Positions 1 to 8,924 of a DNA stretch of 64,000 nt are shown here, piece by piece. Below the pieces are notes generated by a model that worked only from the letters and a program-made list of their open reading frames with translations, did not search any database and was not told where the DNA came from. Each line of letters starts with the position of its first letter. The first letter of the stretch is position 1. This DNA comes from an uncultured Eubacteriales bacterium (lineage in GTDB: Bacteria; Bacillota; Clostridia; Oscillospirales; CAG-272): NCBI GenBank assembly GCA_934526185.1, contig CAKTAA010000003.1, positions 1 to 64,000 of the forward strand, read 5' to 3'. The translations under genes and the position numbers were made by a program.

Positions 1-1498
1 TTCACAGGTCAAACAGGCCCAGAAGGACGGTGCTACCGTAGCCGACATTTCCGCCGGCCTCTCCATCAGCGTGGTTCATAACGCGCGCTATAAGGTGATA
101 CGCGCCTCTTCGCCGGAGCAGCTCGGGCGGCACATCGTCGTTCAGGGCGGAACCTTCTACAACGACGCAGTTCTGCGTGCTTTTGAAACGGAGATGCGCG
201 CCGAGGTTGTCAGACCGGATATCGCCGGGCTGATGGGAGCATACGGCGCCGCCATTTACGCAAGGGAGCATCAGAAAAAATCCTCCTCTCTGCTGAATTT
301 GGAGGCTCTCAAAAACTTCACACATACCGTGCGGACCGTAACCTGTCAGAGCTGCCCCAACCACTGTTCCCTGACCGTCAACAAATTTGGAGACGGCAAC
401 ACCTATATCAGCGGAAATCGCTGCGACAGACCGGTATCGGGCTCGACAAATGCAGCGGAATCGCTCAACCTTTATCAGTTCAAACGCGACCGATTGGCTG
501 AATATCAGAAAAAATCCGGACGCGGAACGCGGGGCACTGTCGGTCTGCCAATGGGATTGAATTTTTACGATCTGCTACCCTTTTGGCACACCTTTTTCGA
601 GACGCTCGGCTTTTCGGTAGTCGTCTCTCCGCCGTCAGATCGCGATCTTTATCTTCTCGGACACGATACGATTCCGTCCGACACAGTCTGTTATCCGGCC
701 AAGCTGATGCACGGCCATATCCGGACATTGGTTGATGCGGGTGTAGATACCATTTTCTATCCATGCATGAGCTACAATCTGGATGAGGAGCAGGGCGATA
801 ATCATTATAATTGTCCCGTTGTTGCCTATTATCCGGAAGTCATTGCCGCCAATATGCCGCAGATAAACGGAATCCGCTTTATCTACGATTATATCGGACT
901 GCACAGAAAAAAAGACTTTCCTAAAAAAATGGCGCATATTCTGCACCGTCACGGAATAGAAACAGCCGTTTCCGAAGCAAAGGCTGCCATGGAGGCAGGC
1001 TTCCGAGCATACGACGCCTATTTGAATGCTATCCGTGAAGAAGGCGCGCGAATCATCCGCGAAGCGGAACGGCAGGATCTTCCTGTCATTGTCCTCGCCG
1101 GCAGACCATATCATACAGATCCGGAAATCAACCACGGTATAGATAGGCTGATCTGCTCGCTCGGCGCCGCCGTCGTCTCAGAAGATGCAATATGCCAGCT
1201 TGCGCAGCCGTTCCATACAAATGTTCTGAATCAATGGACCTATCATTCGCGTATGTATGCAGCCGCACACTATATCAAGGATAAGCCGAATATGTATCTT
1301 GTTCAGCTCGTGTCATTTGGCTGCGGCGTAGACGCTATTACAACCGACGAGGTCAGAGAAATCTGCGAGAGAGCCGGCAAGCTGTACACACAGATTAAAA
1401 TTGATGAAATTACCAACCTCGGCGCAGTCAGAATACGGCTGAGAAGTCTGTTTGCCGCCATGGATTCAGAGCGGGATGATAAGACCTCCAACATCTGA
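1..1498 (+). CDS. Acyl-CoA dehydratase activase / DUF2229 protein, C-terminal part (5' end outside window)
   Basis: The reading frame is open from base 2, so the true start lies upstream; the GTG at 71 is internal. The visible part begins in the last third of a BadF/BadG/BcrA/BcrD-type ATPase domain (GGTFYNDAVLRAFE, then VVRPDIAGLMGAYGAAIYA). A cysteine cluster (CQSCPNHC, then NRCDRP) and a DUF2229-type region (GLPMGLNFYDLLPFW, IPSDTVCYPAKLMHGH) follow. Such proteins use ATP hydrolysis to push electrons at very low potential into a partner [4Fe-4S] dehydratase or reductase. The next gene, 100 nt downstream, supplies an HgdB-like partner. This set of domains (activase, DUF2229, HGD-D) is that of clostridial PlsA/PlsR plasmalogen synthase, so plasmalogen formation is a reasonable but unproven role. 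Confidence 0.85.
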   Translation, partial: SQVKQAQKDGATVADISAGLSISVVHNARYKVIRASSPEQLGRHIVVQGGTFYNDAVLRAFETEMRAEVVRPDIAGLMGAYGAAIYAREHQKKSSSLLNLEALKNFTHTVRTVTCQSCPNHCSLTVNKFGDGNTYISGNRCDRPVSGSTNAAESLNLYQFKRDRLAEYQKKSGRGTRGTVGLPMGLNFYDLLPFWHTFFETLGFSVVVSPPSDRDLYLLGHDTIPSDTVCYPAKLMHGHIRTLVDAGVDTIFYPCMSYNLDEEQGDNHYNCPVVAYYPEVIAANMPQINGIRFIYDYIGLHRKKDFPKKMAHILHRHGIETAVSEAKAAMEAGFRAYDAYLNAIREEGARIIREAERQDLPVIVLAGRPYHTDPEINHGIDRLICSLGAAVVSEDAICQLAQPFHTNVLNQWTYHSRMYAAAHYIKDKPNMYLVQLVSFGCGVDAITTDEVREICERAGKLYTQIKIDEITNLGAVRIRLRSLFAAMDSERDDKTSNI

Positions 1499-1598
1499 GC
1501 AGCATAAAAAATACAGGATAGACGCAAGGCAGCAAAAATTTTCGGTTTCTTTCAAAGCAAAATTCTAAATATTTCACACGGAAGGCAAAGGTCATATC

Positions 1599-2858
1599 AT
1601 GCGCACACAAGATTCTTCTGAGCCGCGCATCCTTTTTACCAAGGAAATGCGGAAAACACATAAAATACTGATTCCCATGATGCTGCCGATTCATTTCAGG
1701 CTCATCGCGGAAATATTTAGACAGCAGGGCTACCAGATGGAGCTGCTAACAAATGAGGGGCCGGAGGTAGCGGCTGCGGGGCTGAAGTATGTTCATAACG
1801 ATACCTGTTACCCCGCGCTGCTGGTCATCGGTCAAATGATTTCCGCACTGCAAAGCGGAAAATATGATCTTGAGCATACCGCGCTTATGATTACGCAGAC
1901 AGGCGGCGGCTGCCGCGCTTCCAATTATATACACCTGCTCCGCAAGGCGCTGAAAAAAGCCGGACTCGCACATATTCCGGTTGTTTCCCTGAACCTGTCC
2001 GGTCTTGAAAAGAATCCGGGTTTTAAGCTCACTTTCAAGATGCTGCGGCAGCTCATTGCGGCAGTCGCGTACGGCGATCTGCTGATGCTGCTGTCCAATC
2101 AGACGCGTCCGTATGAGATACAGTCCGGTGCGACTGACGCGCTGGTTGCGGAGTATACCAAAAAGCTCGTTGGTCAGTTCAGCAACGGAGCAGGCCTGGC
2201 CAAAAAATTGATGATGGCAAACATGACGGAGATTGTCCGTGCATTTTCCGGCCTTTCTTTACGGAGAACGCCGAAAATCAAGGTAGGCATTGTCGGCGAA
2301 ATTTATGTCAAATACTCGGCGCTTGCAAACAATCACCTGGAGCAGTTCCTTGCGGAACAGGGCTGTGAGGTGATGGTGCCGGGCCTGATGGGGTTCCTGC
2401 TTTTCAAAGTAGACAACAGATTGGAGGATATCCGATTGTATGGCGGAAACCGTCTGAAATACCGTGTGATCGAATTGCTGTATAATTATTTTATTTCGAT
2501 CGAACAAAGGATGACCTGTATTATCAAGGAAAACTCAAGCTTTATCACCGCCGCAAGCTATGAACACATCAAGGAAATAACAGCGCCGGTTGTGGGCAGC
2601 GGATGCAAAATGGGTGAAGGCTGGCTTCTGACCGGTGAAATGCTTGAGCTTGCGGAAAGCGGATATCCCAACATCGTATGCACACAGCCCTTTGGCTGTC
2701 TGCCCAATCACATTGTAGGCAAGGGCATGATACGAAAGCTACGCGAAATCCGGGAAGATGCCAACATTGTCGCGGTAGATTATGATCCGGGTGCAACCCG
2801 CGTAAATCAGGAAAACCGCATCAAACTGATGCTTTCCATGGCCAAGCCAACGATTTAA
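1599..2858 (+). CDS. 2-hydroxyacyl-CoA dehydratase (HgdB/HGD-D)-like protein, partner of the upstream activase
   Basis: This 419-aa cytosolic protein has no signal peptide or membrane segment. Conserved cysteines sit in NDTCYPALLVIGQ, TQTGGGCRASNY, GSGCKMGEGW and QPFGCLPNHI, as expected for iron-sulfur ligation in the HGD-D family. In many Clostridia this region is the C-terminal part of one polypeptide of about 1,400 residues together with activase and DUF2229 domains; here it is a separate gene. The ATG at 1599 has an AAAGG ribosome site about 8 nt upstream, and a strong hairpin terminator follows the stop. It presumably accepts electrons from the activase and acts on an acyl or ester substrate, possibly in plasmalogen synthesis as in PlsA. 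The family call is firm; the substrate is inferred. Confidence 0.85.
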   Translation: MRTQDSSEPRILFTKEMRKTHKILIPMMLPIHFRLIAEIFRQQGYQMELLTNEGPEVAAAGLKYVHNDTCYPALLVIGQMISALQSGKYDLEHTALMITQTGGGCRASNYIHLLRKALKKAGLAHIPVVSLNLSGLEKNPGFKLTFKMLRQLIAAVAYGDLLMLLSNQTRPYEIQSGATDALVAEYTKKLVGQFSNGAGLAKKLMMANMTEIVRAFSGLSLRRTPKIKVGIVGEIYVKYSALANNHLEQFLAEQGCEVMVPGLMGFLLFKVDNRLEDIRLYGGNRLKYRVIELLYNYFISIEQRMTCIIKENSSFITAASYEHIKEITAPVVGSGCKMGEGWLLTGEMLELAESGYPNIVCTQPFGCLPNHIVGKGMIRKLREIREDANIVAVDYDPGATRVNQENRIKLMLSMAKPTI

Positions 2859-2877
2859 CTTTCGAACAAAGCTCAAC

Positions 2878-2925
2878 GGTGCCGCGCGGGACGGAAATTT
2901 TCCGCCCCGCGCGGCACCTCTTTTA
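2878..2925 (+). terminator. Intrinsic terminator of the activase/HgdB-like operon
   Basis: A perfect 13-bp stem (2878-2890 with 2906-2918, GGTGCCGCGCGGG) encloses a loop with a further GGAAA/TTTCC pairing and is followed by TCTTTTAT. It starts 20 nt after the stop codon at 2858. Confidence 0.85.
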
Positions 2926-2970
2926 TCAGACGGTATTGTTCCATAATCAATCAGAAAGGCGGTCTTTTGT

Positions 2971-4224
2971 ATGCGGACTGCTGCAATTATCTGTGAATAC
3001 AATCCTTATCACAACGGTCATGCCTATCAGATAGCTCAGGTTCGAAAAGTGATTCCGGACGCCGCTATTATCGGCATTATGAGCGGTAACTATGTACAGC
3101 GAGGTGACGCGGCTATATGCTGTAAATATGAGCGCGCCAAAGCCGCCGTATTGGGAGGCGCAGATCTGATTCTGGAGCTTCCCTTTCCTCACTGCTGTGC
3201 GTCTGCCGAAATTTTTGCAGATGCAGGCGTTTTTATTGCCCAATCAACCGGCATTGCCGATACGCTGGCCTTCGGCGCTGAAACAGCGGAGCTCGCAAAG
3301 CTGAAAAACATCGCAGAAAATTTAAGCTCCTCCCGTTTTCAATCATCTCTTTCCAGTTTATGTGAAAACAGCAGACATTCACCGGCAGGCTTTCCCTTCC
3401 AGCGCGAAAAGCTATATCTGGACCTTTTCGGCAATGACGATCTTGCCGCTCTAAAGCTTCCCAACAACATTCTTGCGCTCGAATATCTCCGCGCCCTGTA
3501 CAAATATAGAAACATCGCTCCCCTGTTGATACCGCGAAAAGGCGCTGCACATGACTCTGAAATCACTCCTGACGATTTCCCTGACCTTGCCTCGGCTTCG
3601 CAAGTCCGCACATGGACAGAAAAAAACAAATGGAATTCGGTCCGCCGCGCAGTTCCTGAGGCCTCCTTTGCTATTCTTGAAAAGGCGTTCGGGTGCGGTT
3701 CAGCTCCCGCTGACATAAGACGCGCAGAAAGCGCGCTGCTCTGGTATTTTCGAAACGCCGACACGGCGGTGACAGCGCAATATGCCGACATGCCAAACGG
3801 CATGGCCGGACGATTCCACGACGCTGCCCGAAATGCAGTCACTCTCGACGGCATGATCGAACGCTGTAAATCAAAAAAATTTACGAACGCCAGAATACGC
3901 CGAAGTCTTCTATATGCCTTTTTTCAGGTTTCACCTCAGGTACTCGCCGCTCCTCCAACCTATACCTGTGTATTGGCCGCGAACGCGCGCGGGACAGAGC
4001 TTCTGAGCCGGATAAAAAAGTCGTCGTCTCTCCCGTTACTGACCAAACCGGCTCACTATAAAAGGCTGTCAGGCGCTGCACGAAGTGTTTTTGAGCTTTC
4101 CCTGCGTGCCGACGCCTTCTGGCATATGCTGCTGCCAAAGCCGCTCCCCGCCGGTGCCGCCCTGCGCTATACCCCCTATATACATGATAGTATGGAGCAT
4201 GAGAACTACCAATCACAATCATAA
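2971..4224 (+). CDS. tmcAL: tRNA(Met) cytidine acetate ligase TmcAL
   Basis: This 417-aa protein begins with the nucleotidyltransferase motif ICEYNPYHNGHAYQI (HxGH type), followed by GIMSGNYVQRGDAA and LGGADLILELPFPHCCASAE, all hallmarks of TmcAL (formerly DUF795/YlbM). The enzyme activates acetate with ATP and makes N4-acetylcytidine at the wobble base of elongator tRNA-Met. The length is normal for the family, about 400 aa. The ATG at 2971 follows AAAGGCGG. The gene stands alone between a terminator and a long stretch without genes. Confidence 0.93.
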   Translation: MRTAAIICEYNPYHNGHAYQIAQVRKVIPDAAIIGIMSGNYVQRGDAAICCKYERAKAAVLGGADLILELPFPHCCASAEIFADAGVFIAQSTGIADTLAFGAETAELAKLKNIAENLSSSRFQSSLSSLCENSRHSPAGFPFQREKLYLDLFGNDDLAALKLPNNILALEYLRALYKYRNIAPLLIPRKGAAHDSEITPDDFPDLASASQVRTWTEKNKWNSVRRAVPEASFAILEKAFGCGSAPADIRRAESALLWYFRNADTAVTAQYADMPNGMAGRFHDAARNAVTLDGMIERCKSKKFTNARIRRSLLYAFFQVSPQVLAAPPTYTCVLAANARGTELLSRIKKSSSLPLLTKPAHYKRLSGAARSVFELSLRADAFWHMLLPKPLPAGAALRYTPYIHDSMEHENYQSQS

Positions 4225-4776
4225 TGCATTGTTATCAATATATTGCTGTGCAGTATCGGCAATAAACTGCTGTTTGTTAAACTCTCTGAAACGAACATAC
4301 AAGCAGTGTCAAAGATGTCATCTTTTCCATTACTAAACTCATTAAAACGGCTAAATATAGAGGAGGCAGTAGTTTTTTAATCCTGCTGCCGCTTTTCCTC
4401 TGAAAATATTAATTCTTGTCGTACTCACTACCTGCCGTATTCTCCCCGTGACATTCTGCCTCACTCTGCCCCGATCTCTATCCTATCAACAGAGAGCACC
4501 ATATCTATCCATTCCCCGCGGATCTGTAGCCTCCCGTAACTGCGATATTTATCTCCGAACGGCGGCTCCGCAATCGACCATATTTTCAATCAACATAATT
4601 CAATCTTTATACTTCAGCTTTACCCCGCTAAAAATCGTCCCCCCCACCATACTCTTTTTCACCCTTTCAGTTAAAAACAGGACGGCATAACGATTGGTTA
4701 TGCCGTCCTTCTTAGTTATAAAATTGCTTTCATATGTGCGAATGCTTCTTATATGCAACCGTTATTTTTATTGCTG
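4225..4776. other. Intergenic region between tmcAL and the SLH protein gene
   Basis: About 550 bases without a convincing gene. The short plus-strand frames at 4448-4690 and 4753 onward lack ribosome sites, and the latter is antisense to the SLH gene. The region holds an imperfect hairpin at 4365-4390 (GGCAGTAG with CTGCTGCC, then CTTTTCC), which may end tmcAL transcription, and the clear minus-strand terminator at 4679-4709. Confidence 0.6.
4668..4709 (-). terminator. Intrinsic terminator of the SLH protein gene
   Basis: A perfect 13-bp stem AGGACGGCATAAC (4679-4691 with 4697-4709) with a 5-nt loop. Read on the minus strand it is followed by TGTTTTTAAC, so it ends transcription of the gene at 4777-6090. 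Confidence 0.85.
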
Positions 4777-6090
4777 TTAAGCTTCAAGCGCTTTGCAGAA
4801 ATTCGTAATCAAGGTTGCTACTTCTGCTCTGGAAGCCGTTCCCAGAGGATTGATGGAACCGTCGCCGGGGCCCTGAACCAAGCCAGCCGATGCACAAAGC
4901 TCAACAGCTTCTTTTGCCCAACTGGAGATATCGTCTGCGTCAGTAAAGCTGACATTCTCGTTAACAGCATCCAATGTGATGCCCTTATATTCCATATAGT
5001 TTGTAATCAGCACACACATCTGTTCACGCGTGATCGGATCACTCGGATTAAATGTTGTCTCCGATGTACCATTGACAACTTTATTCTCATACGCCCAAGC
5101 CACTGCTGTTCCGTACCATTCGTTCATATCGACATCTGTGAAAGGCACTTTTGCATTTTTATATTGATCAAAATCTACACCTTCATAGTTTGCAAACAAT
5201 CTGGTAAACATAGCACGCGTCATCAATGTTGCAGGCTCAAACGTAGTGTCAGAGGTACCGAGGAACAGGCCGTTCTGCACCGCATAGCCCACATAGGGGA
5301 AATACCACTCGGTGTTGGATGTATCTGAAAACGCATTAAGATCGCTCAGTTTGATGAAGTTATAGGATATTGCCTGGAAATCGTCACGTCCGTCCTCTTC
5401 CACATACCAGCCGGTCGGCTTATCCTTGGAACCGCCGGTTGTGTAATCATACAGGAACACAAACAAACCAAAATAATCGTCTTTATCAAAGATAGGCTCG
5501 CCGTCCGTGTCATTCAAGAGGATTGCATATTCATAGCTGTAGCCTTCGTTGGTCTGCTTGAATGCCACATTGCCGTCTGCAAGAACTTTGACCAGTGTTT
5601 TTTCTTTAAAACGGCCAAAACTCATCGGCTGATTATTTGCGTAATCTTCATATGTGACATAAGTATAGCCGCCGCAGTCTGTCTGGAAAATGCGTTTGTC
5701 ATTCTGTGTTACAGAGCTCGCAGGATCCAAAACAACCTTTACATGATCTGTTGTGTCCATTTTCGCAGCAGTTTTATGCTGATCATCTGTCGACGCCACC
5801 ATGTCGGGGTCAATAACATTTACATAAACATACAGCTTTTCACCGTCATGAACCATGTACACAGCGCCGGAAGCACCGGTTGCAGTTCCTTCATACAAAC
5901 GGCCGAAAGGTACATACAAACCGCCGTTATATATGGCATCTTTTTCGCCGTCTACTTTAATGTCTCCCGTGCTTACCTTGGTAACCAAATTGATCTTATC
6001 TTCATCCTGCCAATAAGCACCGGATACCGCGACTGTCAATGACGTTACAACCATGATAACAGTCAAAATGAGTGCCATTGTTTTTTTCAT
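4777..6090 (-). CDS. Secreted S-layer-anchored protein: CBM9/DOMON-like domain plus three SLH domains
   Basis: The 437-aa product starts with a signal peptide (MKKTMALILTVIMVV, cleavage near VSGAYW). Residues of about 35-250 form a CBM9/DOMON-like beta-sandwich, recognisable from GDIKVDGEKDAIYNGGLYV and DHVKVVLDPASS. Three SLH repeats occupy the last 180 residues (each with FxDxxxxxW, then a F.P...TRA/TRE motif) and would bind secondary cell-wall polymer. The ATG at 6090 is chosen because GGAGGAAA lies 7 nt upstream; a TTG 15 nt further out would overlap that ribosome site. It has its own sigma-A promoter and terminator. It is the wall-bound member of a surface-protein family whose other four members use a C-terminal membrane helix. 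A ligand has not been identified; a glycan is the usual guess. Confidence 0.85.
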   Translation of the reverse strand: MKKTMALILTVIMVVTSLTVAVSGAYWQDEDKINLVTKVSTGDIKVDGEKDAIYNGGLYVPFGRLYEGTATGASGAVYMVHDGEKLYVYVNVIDPDMVASTDDQHKTAAKMDTTDHVKVVLDPASSVTQNDKRIFQTDCGGYTYVTYEDYANNQPMSFGRFKEKTLVKVLADGNVAFKQTNEGYSYEYAILLNDTDGEPIFDKDDYFGLFVFLYDYTTGGSKDKPTGWYVEEDGRDDFQAISYNFIKLSDLNAFSDTSNTEWYFPYVGYAVQNGLFLGTSDTTFEPATLMTRAMFTRLFANYEGVDFDQYKNAKVPFTDVDMNEWYGTAVAWAYENKVVNGTSETTFNPSDPITREQMCVLITNYMEYKGITLDAVNENVSFTDADDISSWAKEAVELCASAGLVQGPGDGSINPLGTASRAEVATLITNFCKALEA

Positions 6091-6130
6091 GTATATTTCC
6101 TCCAAAATAAATTAGATTTGCGTTGTGTCT

Positions 6131-6159
6131 ATTGTATCAAAGATTTCTTTGCTTGTCAA
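6131..6159 (-). promoter_or_regulatory. Sigma-A promoter of the SLH protein gene
   Basis: Minus strand: TTGACA (6159-6154), a 17-nt spacer, then TACAAT (6136-6131), about 41 nt before the start codon. Confidence 0.85.
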
Positions 6160-6384
6160 GCTTTATCTGGCATATATTATATCTTTTTTTTTAAATATCT
6201 CTGTAAATCAAGGTTTTTTTAGGCACTTTTACCATAATTCATATATACCGAAGCTTTGCTGAAAGAAAATCCAGTTTTCCCCTGCTTTTACCGGGAAATT
6301 TTTCAGTTAAGGCTTTGTCCCCCGCCTTTTAATAGAAAATTATGCCCCTCTTGAAATAATATGTTTTTCATATACCGGACTCAG

Positions 6385-6440
6385 AAAAACGGAGGGATAG
6401 GTAAAGAACCGTTACCTATCGCCCCGTCTCTCTTTTTTTA
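6385..6440. terminator. Probable bidirectional terminator below the truncated CBM9 paralogue
   Basis: A 9-bp stem GATAGGTAA (6396-6404 with 6412-6420) is extended by CGG/CCG pairs. On the minus strand it is followed by five Ts (bases 6385-6389); on the plus strand TCTCTCTTTTTTT follows. It lies 50-90 nt downstream of the gene ending at 6488. Confidence 0.7.
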
Positions 6441-6487
6441 AAGGAAATCAATTCAAGATGAACCAGCACAAAAATCTCGATTTTCTA

Positions 6488-7267
6488 TCACTTTTCATTT
6501 TTTCTTTCCCTGCGGACAATTAAAACCATAATAACAATCCCTAACAGCCCACCGGAAACAACGAATGCAGCAATGGCCCCGCCTGACAGACCGCCGCCGG
6601 TTTCACCGGATTCGTCCGCTGCTTTATTGGACGCCTTACTTCCCTTATCCGCGTCTGACATCACGGTCTCAGTATCCGACGATGTCTCCGTATCGTTTAC
6701 TGATACATCACCTGTTTGGAAAGCAGGATCATAGAGTGCTAATACCTCCATATTGGTATCCAGCAGCGATTGTTCTGCAAACGTCACACCGTTCCACTGC
6801 TTATAATTAAGGACATTATCTTTGCTCAGGAAAGCATTCGTGCTGTAAGAGGATGTTTTCTTTCCGTTGTCATAAACGTCGTTGAGAATAACTTCCAGAC
6901 CATATACGGGTTCGACAAGTTCCGAATCCGTAACTTCCGCAAATACCCTCAGACACATATCATACAACAGATAGACCTTTGCTGACACACCTGTCTCTTC
7001 GCCGTCGATCAACTGATCGGCATTCAGGATCAGACCGTAATTGTACACGGGATCCTTTTCGCCGTCCAGCTTTATGTATTCATCCCACTGATACCCTTCC
7101 ATATGCCAGACTTCATCCCACACGCTGGGTATCTCGCCGTAATCGGTCTCATATTCCCGCGGTACAAAAACCGGGGCTTCAGCTTCATCCTCCTCAGCGT
7201 ACACAGCCATAACCGTCATGGAAATTGTCAGGAAGAATGCAAGAATTGCGCTTAGCACCCTTTTCAT
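6488..7267 (-). CDS. Membrane-anchored CBM9-like surface protein with an internal in-frame deletion
   Basis: The 259-aa product has a signal peptide (MKRVLSAILAFFLTISMTVMAVYAE is its extent, residues 1-25), the domain start YIKLDGEKDPVYNYGLIL, a Ser/Thr/Asp-rich linker, and a C-terminal membrane helix (residues about 225-250) ending in RRERKNEK. Compared with the neighbouring paralogue at 7413-8714, the text DSELVEP jumps directly to VYGLEVILNDVYD. The paralogue has about 160 extra residues there (VDPELVRPTDE ... AVFGLEVILNDAYD), so the core of the beta-sandwich is missing although the frame is kept. The ATG at 7267 has AGGAGA about 9 nt upstream; an earlier in-frame ATG at 7348 has no ribosome site. 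It may be non-functional for ligand binding or may act as a short spacer-anchor. Confidence 0.75.
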   Translation of the reverse strand: MKRVLSAILAFFLTISMTVMAVYAEEDEAEAPVFVPREYETDYGEIPSVWDEVWHMEGYQWDEYIKLDGEKDPVYNYGLILNADQLIDGEETGVSAKVYLLYDMCLRVFAEVTDSELVEPVYGLEVILNDVYDNGKKTSSYSTNAFLSKDNVLNYKQWNGVTFAEQSLLDTNMEVLALYDPAFQTGDVSVNDTETSSDTETVMSDADKGSKASNKAADESGETGGGLSGGAIAAFVVSGGLLGIVIMVLIVRRERKNEK

Positions 7268-7412
7268 GCTGATTGTTCTCCTCTTCCTCTCAAAATTGTT
7301 ATTCTGTTGTGTCATTTCGTCTCTGTGAAATGCAGTCTCGCTTTCCATTTTGCCTCGTTTTCTGCGACGGCTTTCGGATCGGTGTACTCTCTTATCCCTC
7401 TAACTGTCCTTT

Positions 7413-8714
7413 TTAGTGCTGATCTCCGTCCTGCTTTTCTTCGGACGTTTGCTCATCTTTTTTCTCTTCCGGTGTCTCTGTCTTTGTCGATGCAGTATCG
7501 GCTCCGCTTTTTTCTTTTGCAGACGGATTCTGATTTTTCTTTTTATAAAGAACAACTGCAATAACCACCGCCAAAAGGACAGCAGCAATTACGCATATAA
7601 TGACGACGCCTATATTTCCGTTATCCTCATCCTTTCCACCGTCCGGCTTGGAGGTATCCGCCGGCTTCGACGTATCGGATTCCCCGCCGCTTGCGGCCGG
7701 TTCTGAGGAATCGTCAGCCGGCTGCGTATCCGTCTGCGCATTCGGGTCATACAGCGCCAGCACATCCGCATTGGTTACCAACAGAGACTCCATGGAGCTA
7801 GCCAGTGTAACGCCGTTCCACAACGTATAATCCAACACATTTTCCTTGTTCAGCGCCGCGTTAGTACTATAGGAGGCAACCTTTTCCCCGCCATCATAGG
7901 CATCATTCAGTATGACCTCCAGACCGAAAACCGCATCCTCGTCACTCTTGGTCAGGAACAGATTCGTCTCAATATTATAGCCCGTCTCCGTCTCCTTGAC
8001 GATCAAGCCGCTGTTGGGATCTTTCGTATCCACAGGCCCGATGACGCCGTGAAGAGCATCGCCAAACCCTGCCAAGTCGCAATTCGTCAGATATCTGCCG
8101 TCTGCCTTGTTTTCCGGGTCGTACTCCTTGCTGTGCACATAATCCGTCCAATAACCGAACCCGGCACCCGTCCAGTCGAAGCGATAAAGACGCGCAATGC
8201 TCCCCTCCTGCAAAACCTGCTCATATTCTCCTGTCTCAGGATTCGGCAGATAAGGGCCTCTCTGCTCTTCTTCCGGATCAAGCAGGAGAGAGATACTGTC
8301 GAAAGCTTCCACACCCTTCGGATCCCCGAACTGCTGCTCGTCGGTCGGTCTGACAAGCTCGGGATCCGTCACCTCAATGAAGACGCGAAGACGCGCGTCA
8401 TTCAGCAAATAAATTTTCGCAGAGGCTCCGCTGTCCTCTCCCTCAATCAGGTTTTTCGTTTCGAGAATCAGGCCGTAATCATAAACCTTATCCTTTTCCC
8501 CGTCTAATTTTATGTACTCTTCCAACGTGTAACCGACCGCATGCCATGCATCGTCCCACAGATTGGGGATTTCGCCGTGATAGGTCTCATATTCTCTCGG
8601 TGCAAAAACCACGTCCTCGTCGTCCTCTTCCTCCTCCGCCTGTACTGCGGTAACAAGAAGTGAGGCTGTCATCATAATTGCAAGGAGGGCACTCAGCAAT
8701 TTTCTTATTTTCAT
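7413..8714 (-). CDS. Membrane-anchored CBM9/DOMON-like surface protein
   Basis: The 433-aa product has a signal peptide (residues 1-26, ending VTAVQAEE), an acidic stretch, a CBM9/DOMON-like domain from about 65 to 330 (YIKLDGEKDKVYDYGLIL, FDSISLLLDPEEE, FGLEVILNDAYDGG), a Ser/Pro/Asp linker, one membrane helix (about 375-395, IGVVIICVIAAVLLAVVIAV) and a charged cytoplasmic tail of about 40 residues rich in Lys and Glu. Orientation is therefore outside-domain, inside-tail. Two ATGs (8726 and 8714) are possible; neither has an ideally spaced ribosome site, and AAGGATG lies about 20 nt upstream of 8726. The truncated paralogue begins 145 nt downstream with no terminator visible between, so the two are probably co-transcribed. 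Confidence 0.8.
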   Translation of the reverse strand: MKIRKLLSALLAIMMTASLLVTAVQAEEEEDDEDVVFAPREYETYHGEIPNLWDDAWHAVGYTLEEYIKLDGEKDKVYDYGLILETKNLIEGEDSGASAKIYLLNDARLRVFIEVTDPELVRPTDEQQFGDPKGVEAFDSISLLLDPEEEQRGPYLPNPETGEYEQVLQEGSIARLYRFDWTGAGFGYWTDYVHSKEYDPENKADGRYLTNCDLAGFGDALHGVIGPVDTKDPNSGLIVKETETGYNIETNLFLTKSDEDAVFGLEVILNDAYDGGEKVASYSTNAALNKENVLDYTLWNGVTLASSMESLLVTNADVLALYDPNAQTDTQPADDSSEPAASGGESDTSKPADTSKPDGGKDEDNGNIGVVIICVIAAVLLAVVIAVVLYKKKNQNPSAKEKSGADTASTKTETPEEKKDEQTSEEKQDGDQH

Positions 8715-8829
8715 ATTTACGACCATAGCTTTTATAAACCAAAAGCATCCTTTCTACAAAGTAATTTTATTTTGCGAAATAAAAAATTTGCATCGGCATG
8801 AAATGCAGTATACTCTTTGCATCAATGAA

Positions 8830-8871
8830 AATAATATAAAAACGCATGCGCCGAGATACCGGCGCATGCGT
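8830..8871 (-). terminator. Intrinsic terminator below the 8925-10265 gene
   Basis: A perfect 12-bp stem ACGCATGCGCCG (8842-8853 with 8860-8871). On the minus strand it is followed by TTTTATATTATTTT. It sits 54 nt beyond the stop codon. Confidence 0.8.
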
Positions 8872-8924
8872 GGGATAATGTGCCGGATTGTTGTCCTGCT
8901 GAGATCCTATAGGCTGCCTGTTAA

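Larger units (their letters stand above)
6106..6487. other. Intergenic region holding promoter and terminator only
   Basis: About 380 bases. Apart from the SLH gene promoter (6131-6159) and the terminator hairpin (6385-6440) I see only AT-rich sequence and no coding frame. Confidence 0.6.
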
